64,000 nt of DNA from Rana temporaria (Eukaryota; Chordata; Amphibia; Anura; Ranidae), in NCBI RefSeq assembly GCF_905171775.1, contig NC_053491.1, forward strand, positions 397,699,838 to 397,763,837, read 5' to 3'. The notes under the pieces were generated by a model. The model saw only the letters and a program-made list of their open reading frames with translations, did not search any database and was not told the origin of the DNA. Shown here in pieces: positions 1 through 10,955 of this stretch (within the stretch, counting starts at the first letter, position 1; each line of letters opens with the position of its first letter). The translations under genes were made by a program, and so were the position numbers.

Positions 1-211
1 TTAAATAACAAACATGTTAAACTTATATGCTATGTGCAGTGGTTTTGCACAGAGCAGCTCAGATGCTCCTCTTCTCGGGTCCCATACCGTCACTTCTGGC
101 CCCTCCCTCTTGCTAAGTGCCCCCACAGAAAGCAGCTTGCTAAGGTGGCACTCGAGCAGAGTCGCTGCTCTGTCTGTCCATATAGACATGGAGCTGTTGA
201 GGGAGGCATAA
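1..211. repeat. Truncated dispersed repeat of the TTAAAGG (piggyBac-type) group
   Basis: The window opens inside a repeat. The stretch with AACAAACATGTTA near base 8 and the GCAGTGGTTTTGCACAGAGC block resembles the left parts of the elements at 16800-17253 and 23517-23915, which share AACAAACATGTTATACTTACC and GCACAGAG-like blocks. The left terminus lies outside the window and I see no clear right terminus. Small ORFs on both strands here are not coding. Confidence 0.5.
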
Positions 212-235
212 TATCTATAAGTGTTACTTCATTAA

Positions 236-1370
236 CCACTTAAGGACCCGCTCATGTACATATACGTCAGTACTTTAAAGATAGATATCTCGGTTAACGG
301 CAGCAGCTGCTGCCACAACCGAGATATCCATCTTTCTTTAAGCGGTCTTGTAAATGATAACGGTGGTCTCCGCGGCGGATTCGCCGCAAGATCACTGTTA
401 TCAGCGGTGGGAGAGGGCCCCCCCCTCCCGAAGCCATCGGCAGCGGCGGAGGCGATCGGGGGTCCTTTCCTCTCCTCGGCTGGGATACGAGTGAGGGCAA
501 GATGGCCCCCACCCATCCCCATAGCATAGCAGGGCGGAAGTGACGTCAAAACGTCACTTCCACCCATGCTTCTTAAAGCAATATTTTCTTGTTGTCATTT
601 TTTCAAATGACAACATTTTTCTTTTTTTTCTTTTTTTTTGCATTTAAGTCTAAATATGGGATCTGAGGTCTTTTTGACCGCAGATCTCATATTTAAGAGG
701 ACCTGTCATGCTTTTTTCTACTATTACAAGGGATGTTTACATTCCTTGTAATAGGAATAAAAGTGACCCATTTTTTATTTTTTTTTGTGTGTAAAAAGTA
801 AAAAAATAAATTTAAATAAATAAGAAAACAAAAACATTTTTTTTAAAGCGCCCCGTCCCGACGAGCTCGCGTGCAGAAGCAAACGCATACGTGAGTACTG
901 CCCGCATATGAAAACGGTGTTCAAACCAAACAAGTGAGGTATCACCGCGATCGGTAGAGTGAGAGCAATAATTCTAGCCCTAAACCTCCTCTGTAACTCA
1001 AAAGATGCAACATATAGAATTTTTTAAATGGAGATTTTTAAGGTTAAAAGTTTGACGCCATTCCACAACGGCGCAATTTTGAAGCGTGACATGTTGGGTA
1101 TCAGTTTACTTGGCGTAACAGTATCTTTCACAATATAAAAAAAAATTGGGCTAACTTTACTGTTGTCTTATTTTTTAATTAAAAAAAGTAAATTTTTTCC
1201 AAACAAAGTGCGCTTGTAAGACCGCTGCGCAAATACAGTGTGACAAAAAGTATTGCAATGACTCTAGGGTGTTAGAAAAAAATATGTAATGTTTGGGGGT
1301 TTTAAGTAATTTTCTAGCAAAAAAAACGATTTTAATCTTGTAAACACCAAATCTAAAGGTCCTTAAGTGG
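236..1370. mobile_element. piggyBac-type non-autonomous element with TTAA target duplication
   Basis: The element starts CCACTTAAGGACC and ends GGTCCTTAAGTGG, a 13-bp perfect inverted terminus. TTAA lies directly outside on both sides (232-235 and 1371-1374), which is the piggyBac insertion signature. The interior is GC-rich on the left and AT-rich on the right, with a CAGCAGCTGCTG palindrome near 301. It has no transposase. The small ORFs at 232-567 and 1175-1516 are incidental. Confidence 0.8.
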
Positions 1371-1464
1371 TTAAAGCAGGAAAAAATAAAGTTTCTTGAA
1401 CTGCCAGACAGATCTGTAAAGCAAGACAGAGCTGTATATGTATAAATCATAGCATAGGATAGAC

Positions 1465-1741
1465 CATAGGCGTGTGCACAGGGTGTGCCAGATGTGCCTG
1501 GGCACACCCTAATCACCCCCTGTGGTGCAGATTTCTTTGTTTAGACCACTGATATTTCACCAAAGCTTCTAAAAAAAAAAAGCATAAAAAAAAAATGTAA
1601 TAATCAAAATAAAGACTATTGACACTGCCCAACTGACACCAATCTCTGACCGTATGACTCCGTCCACTGCTCTACTGACACCGCATATGTGTTTCAGCTT
1701 ATGGGTGCACACCCTAATGCTAAAGGCTGGGCACACCTATG
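1465..1741. mobile_element. hAT-type MITE with 8-bp TSD
   Basis: The left end CATAGGCGTGTGC and the right end GCACACCTATG form inverted termini. They are flanked by perfect 8-bp duplications GGATAGAC at 1457-1464 and 1742-1749. An 8-bp TSD with short termini is the hAT hallmark. At 277 bp it cannot encode a transposase. It shares termini with the larger element at 3247-4307. Confidence 0.85.
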
Positions 1742-1787
1742 GGATAGACAGAAATATAAATTCTTTGGCAAGTTAAACTTTTTATTA

Positions 1788-2373
1788 CCGTATTTATCGG
1801 CATATACCGCGCGCCGGCGTATAGCGCGCACCACAAGCTGAGAAGGGAAGTTTATGGAAAAAACTTACATTTTGGATGTCTTGCGCGGCGTCCCATCGGC
1901 GTCTTGTCCGGTGTCCGTCTGCGGCCTTGCGCGGGGTCGTCCAGCCTTGTCGGTGTCCCTCTGCTGTCTTGCCCCGCGTCTATTGGCGGCTTTGTCCGGT
2001 GTCCGTCTGCGGCGTTGCGCGTGGTCCGTATGCGGCGTTGCGCGGGGTCCGTCGAGTGTTGCGCGGGGTCCGTCGAGTGTTGTGGGTGTCCATCTGCACC
2101 TTGCCCAGGGTTGCGTTCCGTTGTGTGTTTGAATTTGGCGGCGCGCTGTGCAGAGTCGGATTTCCTGCGCACTCGGCTTCTCTCGGCTCCTCTCGCGTGG
2201 CTGCGGGCGGAGCTGAGCATGGCCGAGCCTGGCCGAGTGCGCAGTACACTCGGCTCAGCTCGGACAATGTCGGAGACAAGGGGGATCGGCGGGGATCGGC
2301 GTATATCGCGCACCCACGATTTCCCCCTGATTTTAAGGGGAAAAGAGTGTGCGGTATACGCCGATAAATACGG
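1788..2373. mobile_element. TA-flanked TIR element with GC-rich minisatellite core
   Basis: Inverted termini CCGTATTTATCGGC(A/G)TATACCGC are flanked by TA at 1786-1787 and 2374-2375. Inside, CGTCTGCGGC and GCGCGGGGTCCGTCGAGTGT recur in tandem (about 1910-2080), which opens long arginine- and threonine-rich frames on both strands. These are low-complexity shadows. The same left terminus recurs at 29939, and parts of the interior and right end of a relative occur at 29200-29430 and 30250-30458. The TA flank suits a Tc1/mariner-type MITE, but the superfamily is not proven. Confidence 0.65.
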
Positions 2374-2375
2374 TA

Positions 2376-3238
2376 TATATGTATTTTATCAATGTCTTTA
2401 GTTGGTTGCTTGGAGTACAGCTCGAGGATCCATTCACGTGTTCACACTGCATTGAGTTAACAAATGCATGATAATTCATGTTGTACCATTAAATGACATT
2501 TCTGTGTCATGTCTTATTTTGAATAGGTTGTCATTGTATCACAATGTGAATGAATCCTTCATTTTGATCAGTGTCAGTAACTATTCAGAGCGGTGAATGT
2601 GCTGTAAATTTTTAATGCACAGTAGGTGCCTTTATGGATGAACTTGTGTAATTTCTATACATAGCACAGTATGTAGATGACTTTGATTTAGCATACAGTT
2701 TGATTGTCTTTCCTTGGAAATTTTCCTTTATCCTTTTATCTGAATATAATGAATTAATGCACATTCCTCTCTAAAAAATCTTTATCTAATAATCTTTGGC
2801 TTACGGGTATGTAACATCACTTATTATTTTACATCAAGTTCATTTAATCTCATTTTAGTATATTTTCAGTACTTTTCCTCCTTATCTTTTCTATCTCATC
2901 TATTTTGCTTAAAAACCTTCTGATTACACGGTCTTTACTTACAGTGTTACTAAGGGTGAAGTCTGCCAGTCACAATTGCTTCTGGCTTAAGGCAAGCAAG
3001 GACTTTAGATAAAACCAGCCCTGCCATCAATAGAACAAGTTCTAAAGTACCAATAGACATATGATGATGAGTATGATTAATCTCCTGAGATAATAAGGGA
3101 TGTTGGCAATCTCCCCTCCTTTGCATAAACTCTGGACATGTACATACATGTTGATGTGTCAATCATTTACCAAAACGTATTGCATGCTGGTTTGACCATG
3201 TCATCATGACCAAATGCCATGTCACATCTCTGGATAAC
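2376..3238. other. Gene-free stretch, no recognised element
   Basis: AT-rich sequence without termini, tandem repeats or codon-like structure that I could recognise. A 70-codon minus-strand frame at 2950-3162 has no family features. Confidence 0.4.
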
Positions 3239-3246
3239 TTTACTAG

Positions 3247-4307
3247 CATAGGTGTGCACAGCCTATTGGATTAGGGTGTGCACCTCAAAGCTCAAAACAC
3301 ACATGCATGTGTGTGTGTGTATGTGTATATATACTGATGTGTCAGTAGAGCCGTGGCCAGTATCAGTAGGGCAGAGATTGTTGTTAGTAGGGCAGTGTAT
3401 AGTGTCAATAGTTTTTTGTGTTATTATTATATTTTTCTTTTTTTTACTATTTTGTCTTACCTTTCTTTGCTTTGGTGCAATATCAGGGGTCTAAACAGGG
3501 GGAATCTGCGCCACATAGGGTGATTAGGGTGTGTCCAGCCACACCTGGCACACCCTGGGCTAGATTCAGATAGGTTAGCGGATCTTTAGAGCCGCGTAAC
3601 CTATCTGATTTACGTTACGCCGCCGCAATTTTTTGAAGCAAGTGCTTTATTCGGAAAGCACTTGCCTCTAAAGTTGCGGAGGTGTATCGTAAATCCCCCG
3701 GCGGAATTCAAATTCCGCGGCTAGGGGGCGTGAACAATTTAAATCAGGCGCGTCCCCGCGCCGATCGAACAGCGCATGCGCTGTCCGCAAATTTTCCCAG
3801 CGTGCATTGCTCAAAATGACGTCGCAAGGACGTCATTGGTTTTGCGTTAACGTAAATTACGTCTGGCCGTATTCGCGAACGACTTACGCAAACGACGTAA
3901 AAAATTTAAAACTCGGCGCGGGAACGACGGCCATACTTAACATAGGATACGCCGCACTTACCCCTCCTATAGCAGGGGTAACTTTCCGCCAGAAAAAGCC
4001 GAACACAAACGACGTAAAAAAAAGCACCGGGCGGTCGTTCGTTTCTGAATCGGCGTAAATGCTCATTTGCATATTCGACGTGTAAAAGATATGGAAACGA
4101 CACCTAGCGGCCGGCCAGGAATTGCAGCCTAAGATCCAACGGTGTAAGTCACTTACACCTGTCGGATCTTAGGCATATCTATGCGTAACCTGATTCTATG
4201 AATCAGGCGCATAGATACGACGGCCGGACTCAGAGATACGACGGCGTATCAGGAGATACGTCGTCATATCTTCTTTCTGAATCCGGCCCCCTGTGTGCAC
4301 ACCTATG
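3247..4307. mobile_element. hAT-type element with 8-bp TSD, interrupted by a second element
   Basis: It starts CATAGGTGTGCACA and ends TGTGCACACCTATG. Perfect 8-bp duplications TTTACTAG lie at 3239-3246 and 4308-4315. The interior carries a (TG)n stretch near 3305-3335. A 733-bp foreign element sits at 3557-4289; without it the hAT copy is about 325 bp, close to the relative at 1465-1741. The nesting shows that the hAT insertion is the older one. Confidence 0.88.
3557..4289. mobile_element. GGGCYAGATTC-family TIR element nested in a hAT copy
   Basis: It starts GGGCTAGATTCAGATAGG and ends TGAATCCGGCCC. A 3-bp duplication CCT lies at 3554-3556 and 4290-4292. The interior is rich in ACGTC, TACG and CGCCG words and partly self-complementary. 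Relatives are at 7471, 31737, 43518, 52888, 56092, 59320 and 61865. No transposase is present. A 3-bp TSD fits PIF/Harbinger or Zator, but the duplications here are not the TWA usual for Harbinger. Confidence 0.8.
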
Positions 4308-4890
4308 TTTACTAGTAATATCCAATCACAATTTTGCTAGAGCAGGTTGTAGGCAGGTACAGATATTCTTTCTGCCTATAGATGGCACTGTGTAAATGCT
4401 ACAGGGGATGAGGTGTCTAATATATAGAATTGTCCTGGGTATGTTCTGAGTGAGTGGTATGATAGAGAAAGGAGCCGGCCGGTTAGGGACAGTGCTTGGC
4501 ACACTGTCTGGTGCCGTATGGCATTAGACATCTAATTCAAGACGATATGCAGAAAAAATAGACAGATATGCATGAATGACTATCCCTAATAAAAAAAAAA
4601 AAAAAAAATACAGTGATATGCTATATTAAGTGAAACAGTGATAAAGTGCATTAATTCAAGATGCTATGCAGAATAAATAGATGGATATGCATAAATGACT
4701 AACCTTAATTAAAAAAAGAAATAAAATAAATACAGTAATATTATGCTCGTAATCCAAGGATCCACTGTATATGGCTCAGTAATGGAGGATAAATATCCGC
4801 TATGCTGTATTAGATCTCCTCATTATTTATCTACTAGATAAATAAGAACTCCATAGTGTAGTCATTTCACACAATAAATTGTTTTATTAA

Positions 4891-5889
4891 CCACTTGCTT
4901 ACTGGGCAATTAAACCCCCCCCCCCCCTCCTGCCCAGACCAATTTTCAGCTTTTAGAGCGCTGACGCACTTTGAATGACAATTGTGCGTTCATACAACAC
5001 TGTACACAAATGAAATTGTTATAATTTTTTTCACACAAAGAGCTTTCTTTTGGTGGTATTTTTTATTTTTTTTGGTAAACAAACAAAAAAAGATGGAGCA
5101 TTTTGAAAAAAAAAGCAATCATGTTTCATAGTTTGTTATAACATTTTGGAAACAGGTAATTTTTCTCCTTCATTGATATGCGCTGATGAGGCGGCACTGG
5201 TGTTCACTGATAGGCTTCACTGATGGGCACTGATAGGCATAGATAAGGCGGCACTGATAGGCACACACTGGGCTCTGATGTGTGGCACTGATGGGTGGCA
5301 CTGATAGGTGGCACTGATGGGCACTGATTGCACTGATGTGCACTGGTAGGTGGCACTGATGAGCACTGGTAGGTGACACTGATGGGCACTGGTAGTTGAC
5401 ACTGATGGGCAGCACTGTTTATGAGGCACTGGTGACACTGATAGGGGCACTGATAGGTGGCACTGTGGGCACTGATGGGTGGCACTGTGGGTACTGTTAG
5501 GTGGCGCTGGTGGGCACTGGTAGGCAGCACTCTTGTGCACTGGTAAGTGGCACAGGTGGGCGCAGATGACGGCAGCTCTCCTTGATTGGAACCGATGTCC
5601 CTCTAACAGCTGCCGGTGATCGGCTTTTTTTTCTCCTCACGTTATCAGCGCGAGGAGAAAAGATAGCCCATTACCGGCTCTGTTTACATCACATGATCAG
5701 CTATCATTGGCTGACAGCTGATCACGTGGTAAGGGATCGTGATCGACCCTTTTCTCCGATCTGTGATCCAGCGAGTCTATGAGGGGATGCGCATGCTGCT
5801 CGAGCATGGGAGTACGTCTATTGACGCCCTCCCAGCAAAGTAGGTCTGTGCTGTAGCCGTCATTCAGCTATACCTCGGATCTGAAGAAG
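4891..5889. mobile_element. piggyBac-type element (CCACTTGCTTACTGGGC family)
   Basis: TTAA flanks both ends (4887-4890 and 5890-5893). The left end CCACTTGCTTACTGGGC matches the copy starting at 33599 and, reversed, the copy ending at 44478. The right part GCTGTAGCCGTCATTC matches the copy ending at 34747; its last bases are diverged (GAAGAAG where that copy has GACAAGTGG). It contains the minisatellite at 5180-5545 and an AAATAGAGC-like AT-rich left half. There is no coding capacity. Confidence 0.75.
5180..5545. repeat. GGCACTGATGGGCACTGATAG minisatellite inside a piggyBac-type element
   Basis: Units of about 10-22 bp built on GGCACTGATGG and GGCACTGGTAGG run in tandem with scattered substitutions. 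The array opens His/Gln/Cys/Pro-rich frames in all three minus-strand phases, which is the expected shadow. An equivalent array occupies the same internal place in the sister copy at 33893-34290. Confidence 0.85.
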
Positions 5890-6544
5890 TTAAAACATAA
5901 TACCTTACATCTAGGTTGAAAGTAAGCAGTATCAATAAAATCCTTACCGTGACCGGAAGTGATGCCAGCAGCTCCTACTACGCATTACGTCACTGGTCAC
6001 GTGACTTTTTCAAGGATCACTGTTTCATATATTATCGCATATTATCGCATATTACTATATTTTTTGTTTTGTTTTTTAAATAAAGTGAAAAATGAAGTAA
6101 AAAAAATACACAAAAATTCTGTATAAAAATTCGAAAAAAAATAAATAATTTTTTTTAACTTACCAGAAATGGCGGTTGCTATGCGGAAGTTCCTAATTTG
6201 CCTTTTCCCAAACCGCGGTCTTCTTCCTCGTCTTCCCCACATTGTCTTCTGGGGAATGGGGCGCGCTGCCTTCTGGGAACTGTGTGCACAAAAGCGCCGC
6301 GAGACTCGCGCATGCGCAGTAGGAAACGGGCAGTAAAGCCGCAAGGCTCCACTGCCTGTTTCCCTCAGTAAGGATGGCGGTGCCAGGAGCTGCAAGGATC
6401 GAGCGATCGGCTTTGGGGGGGGGGGAGTGAGCGACATCGTGGGTGTCCTTATTAAAAGTCTGACTTAAAAGTCTGACCTAGGACAGGTAAGCGTCCTTAT
6501 TAAAAGTCTGACTTAAAAAAAAAAATCGCAGGTGGAACCCCGCT
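5890..6544. repeat. CpG-containing repeat remnant ending CCCCGCT|TTAA
   Basis: This lies inside the large inverted-repeat element. The right edge GTGGAACCCCGCT followed by TTAA (6545-6548) looks like the terminus of another TTAA-flanked element. Its left edge is not clear to me. Duplicated words TTATTAAAAGTCTGACTTAAAA occur near 6449 and 6490. There is a poly-G run at 6414-6425. No gene is present. Confidence 0.35.
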
Positions 6545-6780
6545 TTAAGTATAGTCATTCATGCATATCTGTCTATTTTTTCTGTATAGCTTCTTGAATT
6601 AGTGCACTTTATCACTGTTTCATATGTCGCATATTATCGCATATCACTGCATTTAAAAAAAAATTATGCATATCTGTCTATTTTAACGCACTTTATCATT
6701 GTCCCACAACATTATTGCATGTTACTGCATTTTTGTCTTTTATTATTGCTGCATAGCTCCTTGAATTAGCGCACCATTTT

Positions 6781-7467
6781 TTTTATTATCATTCGTTTTT
6801 ACATATTATCTTAACATTTTATATGCCTTAGTTTACGGCCAAATAAAACCATAAAAAGAGTTTACAACCCTTTATGGATTTTATGGGTGTTTAATCCTTC
6901 TCTGAACTGACTATTATTTTGTTGGCAGCATAGCATATAATCAAACAACGACCTCAAGCACAAGTGGTGCTGCCTCTGTGTTATCATCGTTGTAATCCGT
7001 TGATAGCTCTATGGATATCCATTCTGACTTAGTGGTTTTCATATAATGAAGGTTATCATTTTGCAAGCCAGAAAGCTGTTATACTTCCAGTATTTACAGA
7101 CCCTATAGATTCCTCTCATTTTACCTGTAATTGTAGTGTACATCTGGTGATGTTGAAAATGCTATTCCTTTACATTATTCTGACATTGCTGTGGCTTCTT
7201 TTTTTCTTTTCTGTTTGATCCTGATACTTTGATTCACAGAACCTACCACATTATTCAATTATTTGTTGATAATGACAGATGAAAGGATTCTGATAAACCT
7301 CATAGACAGAATAAGATGGGCATTTGTTATGAGACATTTCAAGTGACAATTTTTTTCCCCCTAATAAAAAATATTACACATGTACAACCATAGAACAGGA
7401 ACTTGCATATGCTGTGGCTTGGGTAATGACCTGTATTTATCTGCAAACGAACAGTGACAAAATAGAC
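6781..7467. other. Gene-free stretch, no recognised element
   Basis: AT-rich sequence with no inverted termini or tandem structure that I could see. Confidence 0.35.
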
Positions 7468-7470
7468 AAA

Positions 7471-8224
7471 GGGCCAGATCCTCAAAAGAGATACGACGGC
7501 GTATCTCCAGATACGCCGTCGTATCTCTGCATCTGGCAGGTCGTATCTATGCGTCTGATTCTTAGAATCAGTTACGCATAGATTTCTATTAGATCCGACC
7601 AGCGTAAGTCTCTTACGCCGTCGGATCGTAACTGCATATTTACGCTGGCCCGCTAGGGGCGTGTACGCTGATTTACGCGTCAAAATATGTAAATCAGCTA
7701 GATACGCGAATTCACGAACGTACGCCCGGCCGACGCAGTACAGATACGCCGTTTACGTTAGGCTTTTCCCGGCGTAAAGTTACCCCTGCTATATGGTGGC
7801 GTAAGTGCGGCGTACCAATGTTAATTATGGCCGTCGTTCCCGCGACGAAATTTGAAAATCTTACGTTGTTTGCGTAACTCGTCCATGAATGGGGCTGGAC
7901 GTAATTTACGTTCATGTCAAAACCAATACGTCCTTGCGGCGTATTAGGAGCAATGCACACTGGAAGATTTCCACGGACAGCGCATGCGCCGTTCGTGAAA
8001 AACGTCAATCACGTCGGGTCACAGAACATTTACGTAAAACACGCCCCCCTGTTCCAAATTTGAATTAGGCGGGCTTACGCCGGTCTTTTTACGCTACGCC
8101 GTCACACCTTACGGAGCATGTGCTTTGAGAATACAGCACTTGCCCGTCTAATTTGCTGAGGCGTAACGTAAATAGGTTACGTTACGCCTGCACAAAGTTA
8201 CGCAAAACTACGAGAATCTGGCCC
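7471..8224. mobile_element. GGGCCAGATTC-family TIR element
   Basis: It starts GGGCCAGATCCTCAAAAGAG and ends CGAGAATCTGGCCC, with AAA on both sides (7468-7470 and 8225-8227). Characteristic interior words are GATACGACGGCGTATCTCCAG, TACGCTGGCCCGCTAGGGGC and GCGCATGCGCCGTTCG. The minus-strand frames at 7339-7683 and 7712-8008 are palindrome shadows. Confidence 0.78.
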
Positions 8225-8343
8225 AAAAAGTCTAACTCTGAAGAATGTTTTCTCTTATGATTATGACAAGTTATTGGCTCTTATGATTGACCCGACTGTT
8301 TGATGGACTCATAGATGGGTGGATTTCTCCCTGAAAAGACAGT

Positions 8344-8644
8344 GGGGGTCATTTACTAAAGGCAAATCCACTTTGCACTACAAGTGTAAAGTGCACTTGA
8401 AAGTGCAGTCACTGTAGATCCAAGGGAATGCAAGGAAAATGCAAGGAAAATAAAAAAAACAGCATTTTAGCTTGCACATGATTGGATGATAAAGTCAGCA
8501 GAGCTTCCCCTCATTTCAGATCTAACCCTCATATTTACAGCGACTTCACTTCCAAGTGCACTTTCAGTGCAATTTCAAGTGCACTTTGCATTTGTAGTTT
8601 GCACTTGCAGTGCAAAGTGGAGTTGCCTTTCGTAAATAACACCC
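8344..8644. mobile_element. Palindromic MITE (ATTTACTAAAGGCAA termini)
   Basis: Left GGGGGTCATTTACTAAAGG and right CCTTTCGTAAATAACACCC are inverted, followed inward by mirrored CCACTTTGCACT and AGTGCAAAGTGG. The AAGTGCACTT word recurs inside. The copy at 9081-9384 has the same design. The target duplication is not clear. Confidence 0.7.
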
Positions 8645-9080
8645 AATGACTTTTATTATCCTCTGTGTACTATCTCTCCTTCTCAATAAGAGGAGGGAAA
8701 GATCATTCTCTTTGCACCAAAATCTTCCATTAAGTTTCAAAAACTCTGTGTACAATTACAAGCACTTCCAAGGTGTGGAGGCACGTGTTATCACCCCTAC
8801 CAGTAGTCCTATTCATCACACTTCTCACTCAAGTCTTACAGTGGCAATAGCAATTTAGACCCCATTCAAACCATTGAGGTAATTTATAATAACCATCAAT
8901 TCTCTAGCCCAGATTGACAGATGCCCCAATAAAAGTTTAGCTCTACTCCCCCAGGAGCCACTTGATAGACTGGATTATCTGTTCTTTTGCCTCGACTCTG
9001 TGACCAATCTCGGCCCCTGACACATCTGGTTAAGCAAATGGTTACTGAAATACTATTGGGAACACAAATATAAATGCCAT
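8645..9080. other. Gene-free spacer between two sister MITEs
   Basis: No repeat or coding signal recognised. Confidence 0.35.
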
Positions 9081-9384
9081 GGGGTTATTTACTAAGGACA
9101 ACTCCACTTTACACAACAAGTGCAAACTACAAGTGCAAAGTGCACTTGAAATTGCTTTGAAAGTGCAGTCGCTATAAATCTGAGGGGTAGATCTGAAATG
9201 AGGGGAAGATCTGCTGATTCTATTATCCAATCATGTGCAAGCTAAAATGCTGTTTTTAATTTTCCTTGCATGTCCCCCTCGGATCTACAGCGACTGCACT
9301 TCCAAGTGCACTTTCAGTGCAATTAATTTCAAGTGCACTTTGCACTTGTAGTGCAAAGTGGATTTGCCTTTCCCAAATAACCCC
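9081..9384. mobile_element. Palindromic MITE, sister of 8344-8644
   Basis: Left GGGGTTATTTACTAAGGAC pairs with right CTTTCCCAAATAACCCC. The interior repeats the CAAGTGCAAA and AAGTGCACTT words and a CATGTGCAAGCTAAAATGC block also found at 8461 in inverse order. Confidence 0.7.
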
Positions 9385-10650
9385 CTATGTTTCAATATCA
9401 TCAAATGAATGCCAGTCTGGTTAGTAGTAAGGAACTCTTGTCATGGGTTAGAGTAAATTGCAGTATGTATATTAATGAGCAAATAAAGAATTAGTTCAAT
9501 AACTATGTAATAGCAGCTAATAATAGAGCGTTGTACCACTAGATTAAAGTAAACCAAAAAAGTTAACCTTTAAAAAAAACAATACTACAGTAACTCCTCT
9601 GTAGCCAATTGGCTGTGATTAAATACAGTATAAGGCTCTTGAGAGAGGCACCTCTTAATATGGGTAATAGGCAAAATTCTTGTGAAGCTACTATTTGGTG
9701 AGCAGTCTTTGGCCCTTGTTCTTCAGCCGGCTAGCGTTGGGGTCCAGTCTTTATGGTAGTGCACATAAATACAGTACCGTTAAAGTCTGCATGCAGTGAA
9801 TAAGGCTAGTTACAGCTCCTCTACCCTCCTTTGGACAATCTTCCCCTGGGCATCATAGTCCGATAGTATATTAACATCCATAGCATGATTCTACTACTGA
9901 ACTACATTTCCCATCATGCAGTGTAGCCTACAACACACTCCTGATTACTGGTCGGGGTCATACAGTGTTCCTAGTTCAGCACAGCGGTTCAGTAAAACAT
10001 ATAGCACAGCACAGCATCTTAACTTGCCTTAGTTGTTCTTAGCCAAGCACCTGCCCACAAAAGGAAAACTCCAATGGTTTTTGGCCAGCTTTTTTTTATT
10101 GTTTAATTCTTTTTTGTGGCTTCACTGAAAAATACAGGGTGTTCAGTCAAAATGAACAACTAGAACTATAAGGGTTAATTTATACCAGATGCCCAGGGGT
10201 ACATTTGTAAGCGTGTTTCCAGTGAATGACAGCCAAAAAAACAAATGGTCTCCATAAATGCAGTTCACACAAGCTCATTGTGTTGCATTTTCCCAGCACT
10301 GTAAAAAAAGGTACAGTATGTACTTATTTTTTCAGCACAGCGCAATGCATTCAAATGCACACAAATATGCATAAACACAATGCAATGCAAGGCAAATCAA
10401 TGCAAACCAAAACAAACGCAACGCGTGTAAAGGGCTAACCAACACATAGTGTTACGGAAAATAAAACACAACGCGCATGCGTTAATGTATGTGTTGGGCT
10501 GTAAATGAGCCATAAGATGATATTGGTAGGGTACATGAGTTCTTGGATACCAGAAAACATGGGGTCAGATGATGGTCAATTTTATTTTATTTTGTTAAAA
10601 GTTTATGTTTATGAAATTTTATAGTTTACTTCTCTTATAAAAAATCATTG
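9385..10650. other. Gene-free stretch, no recognised element
   Basis: It includes CACAGCACAGCATC repeats near 10005 and a block of short words with AATGCA around 10320-10440. I found no termini or duplication to define an element. Confidence 0.35.
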
Positions 10651-10870
10651 TTACATAGTTACATAGTTAGTTAGGTTGAAAAAAGGCACTAGTCCATCTA
10701 GTTCAACCATAACCCCCCTCCCCCCCAAAAAAACACACATACACACACAAAACCTCCATATACACTATCCTATACGCCTAGTTGATCCATAGGAAAGCAA
10801 AGAACCCCACTAAAACATGGCCCAATTTGCTCCAGTGTGGGAAAAAAATTGTTTTACAAATAAATATGAC
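10651..10870. repeat. Amphibian dispersed repeat beginning TTACATAGTTACATAGTTAG
   Basis: The TTACATAGTTACATAGTTAG start followed by GGTTGAAAAAAGGCACTAG and AGTTCAACC is a motif I know from interspersed repeats of several frogs; this is recall, not a search. The downstream GTTGATCCATAGGAAAGCAA and CCAATTTGCTCCAG blocks belong to the same unit. The superfamily is not assigned. Confidence 0.55.
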
Positions 10871-10955
10871 AGGGTACATCCATGTTGAAAGATTCCCAGA
10901 GCATTATTGGAGAGAGCACAGGAAGAGTGGTTTGCCTGTTTGCGTCTCTCTCTAA

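Larger units (their letters stand above)
4531..6780. mobile_element. Unclassified large inverted-repeat element with reiterated subterminal repeats
   Basis: The left end (about 4531-4710) contains two tandem units with the words CTAATTCAAG, GCTATGCAG, AAATAGACAGATATGCAT, GAATGACTA and AACAGTGATAAAGTGCA. The right end (about 6548-6775) carries the same words in the same order on the opposite strand, again in two units. A partial third unit with TTATCGCATATTATCGCATA sits near 6028-6055. Total length is about 2.2 kb including a nested TTAA element at 4891-5889. I found no transposase and no convincing TSD. I do not recognise the family; repeated terminal units would suit binding sites for a transposase supplied in trans. 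Confidence 0.5.

Noticed and set aside
1852..2401. ORFs of 90-165 codons on both strands
   Set aside because: All lie in the GC-rich tandem core of a TIR element; the frames follow repeat units.
5170..5540. Three overlapping minus ORFs rich in His, Gln, Cys and Pro
   Set aside because: Translation of the GGCACTGATGG minisatellite in three phases.
5180..5545. Possible CRISPR-like array
   Set aside because: Units are contiguous and degenerate, without constant repeats and unique spacers, and the genome is vertebrate.
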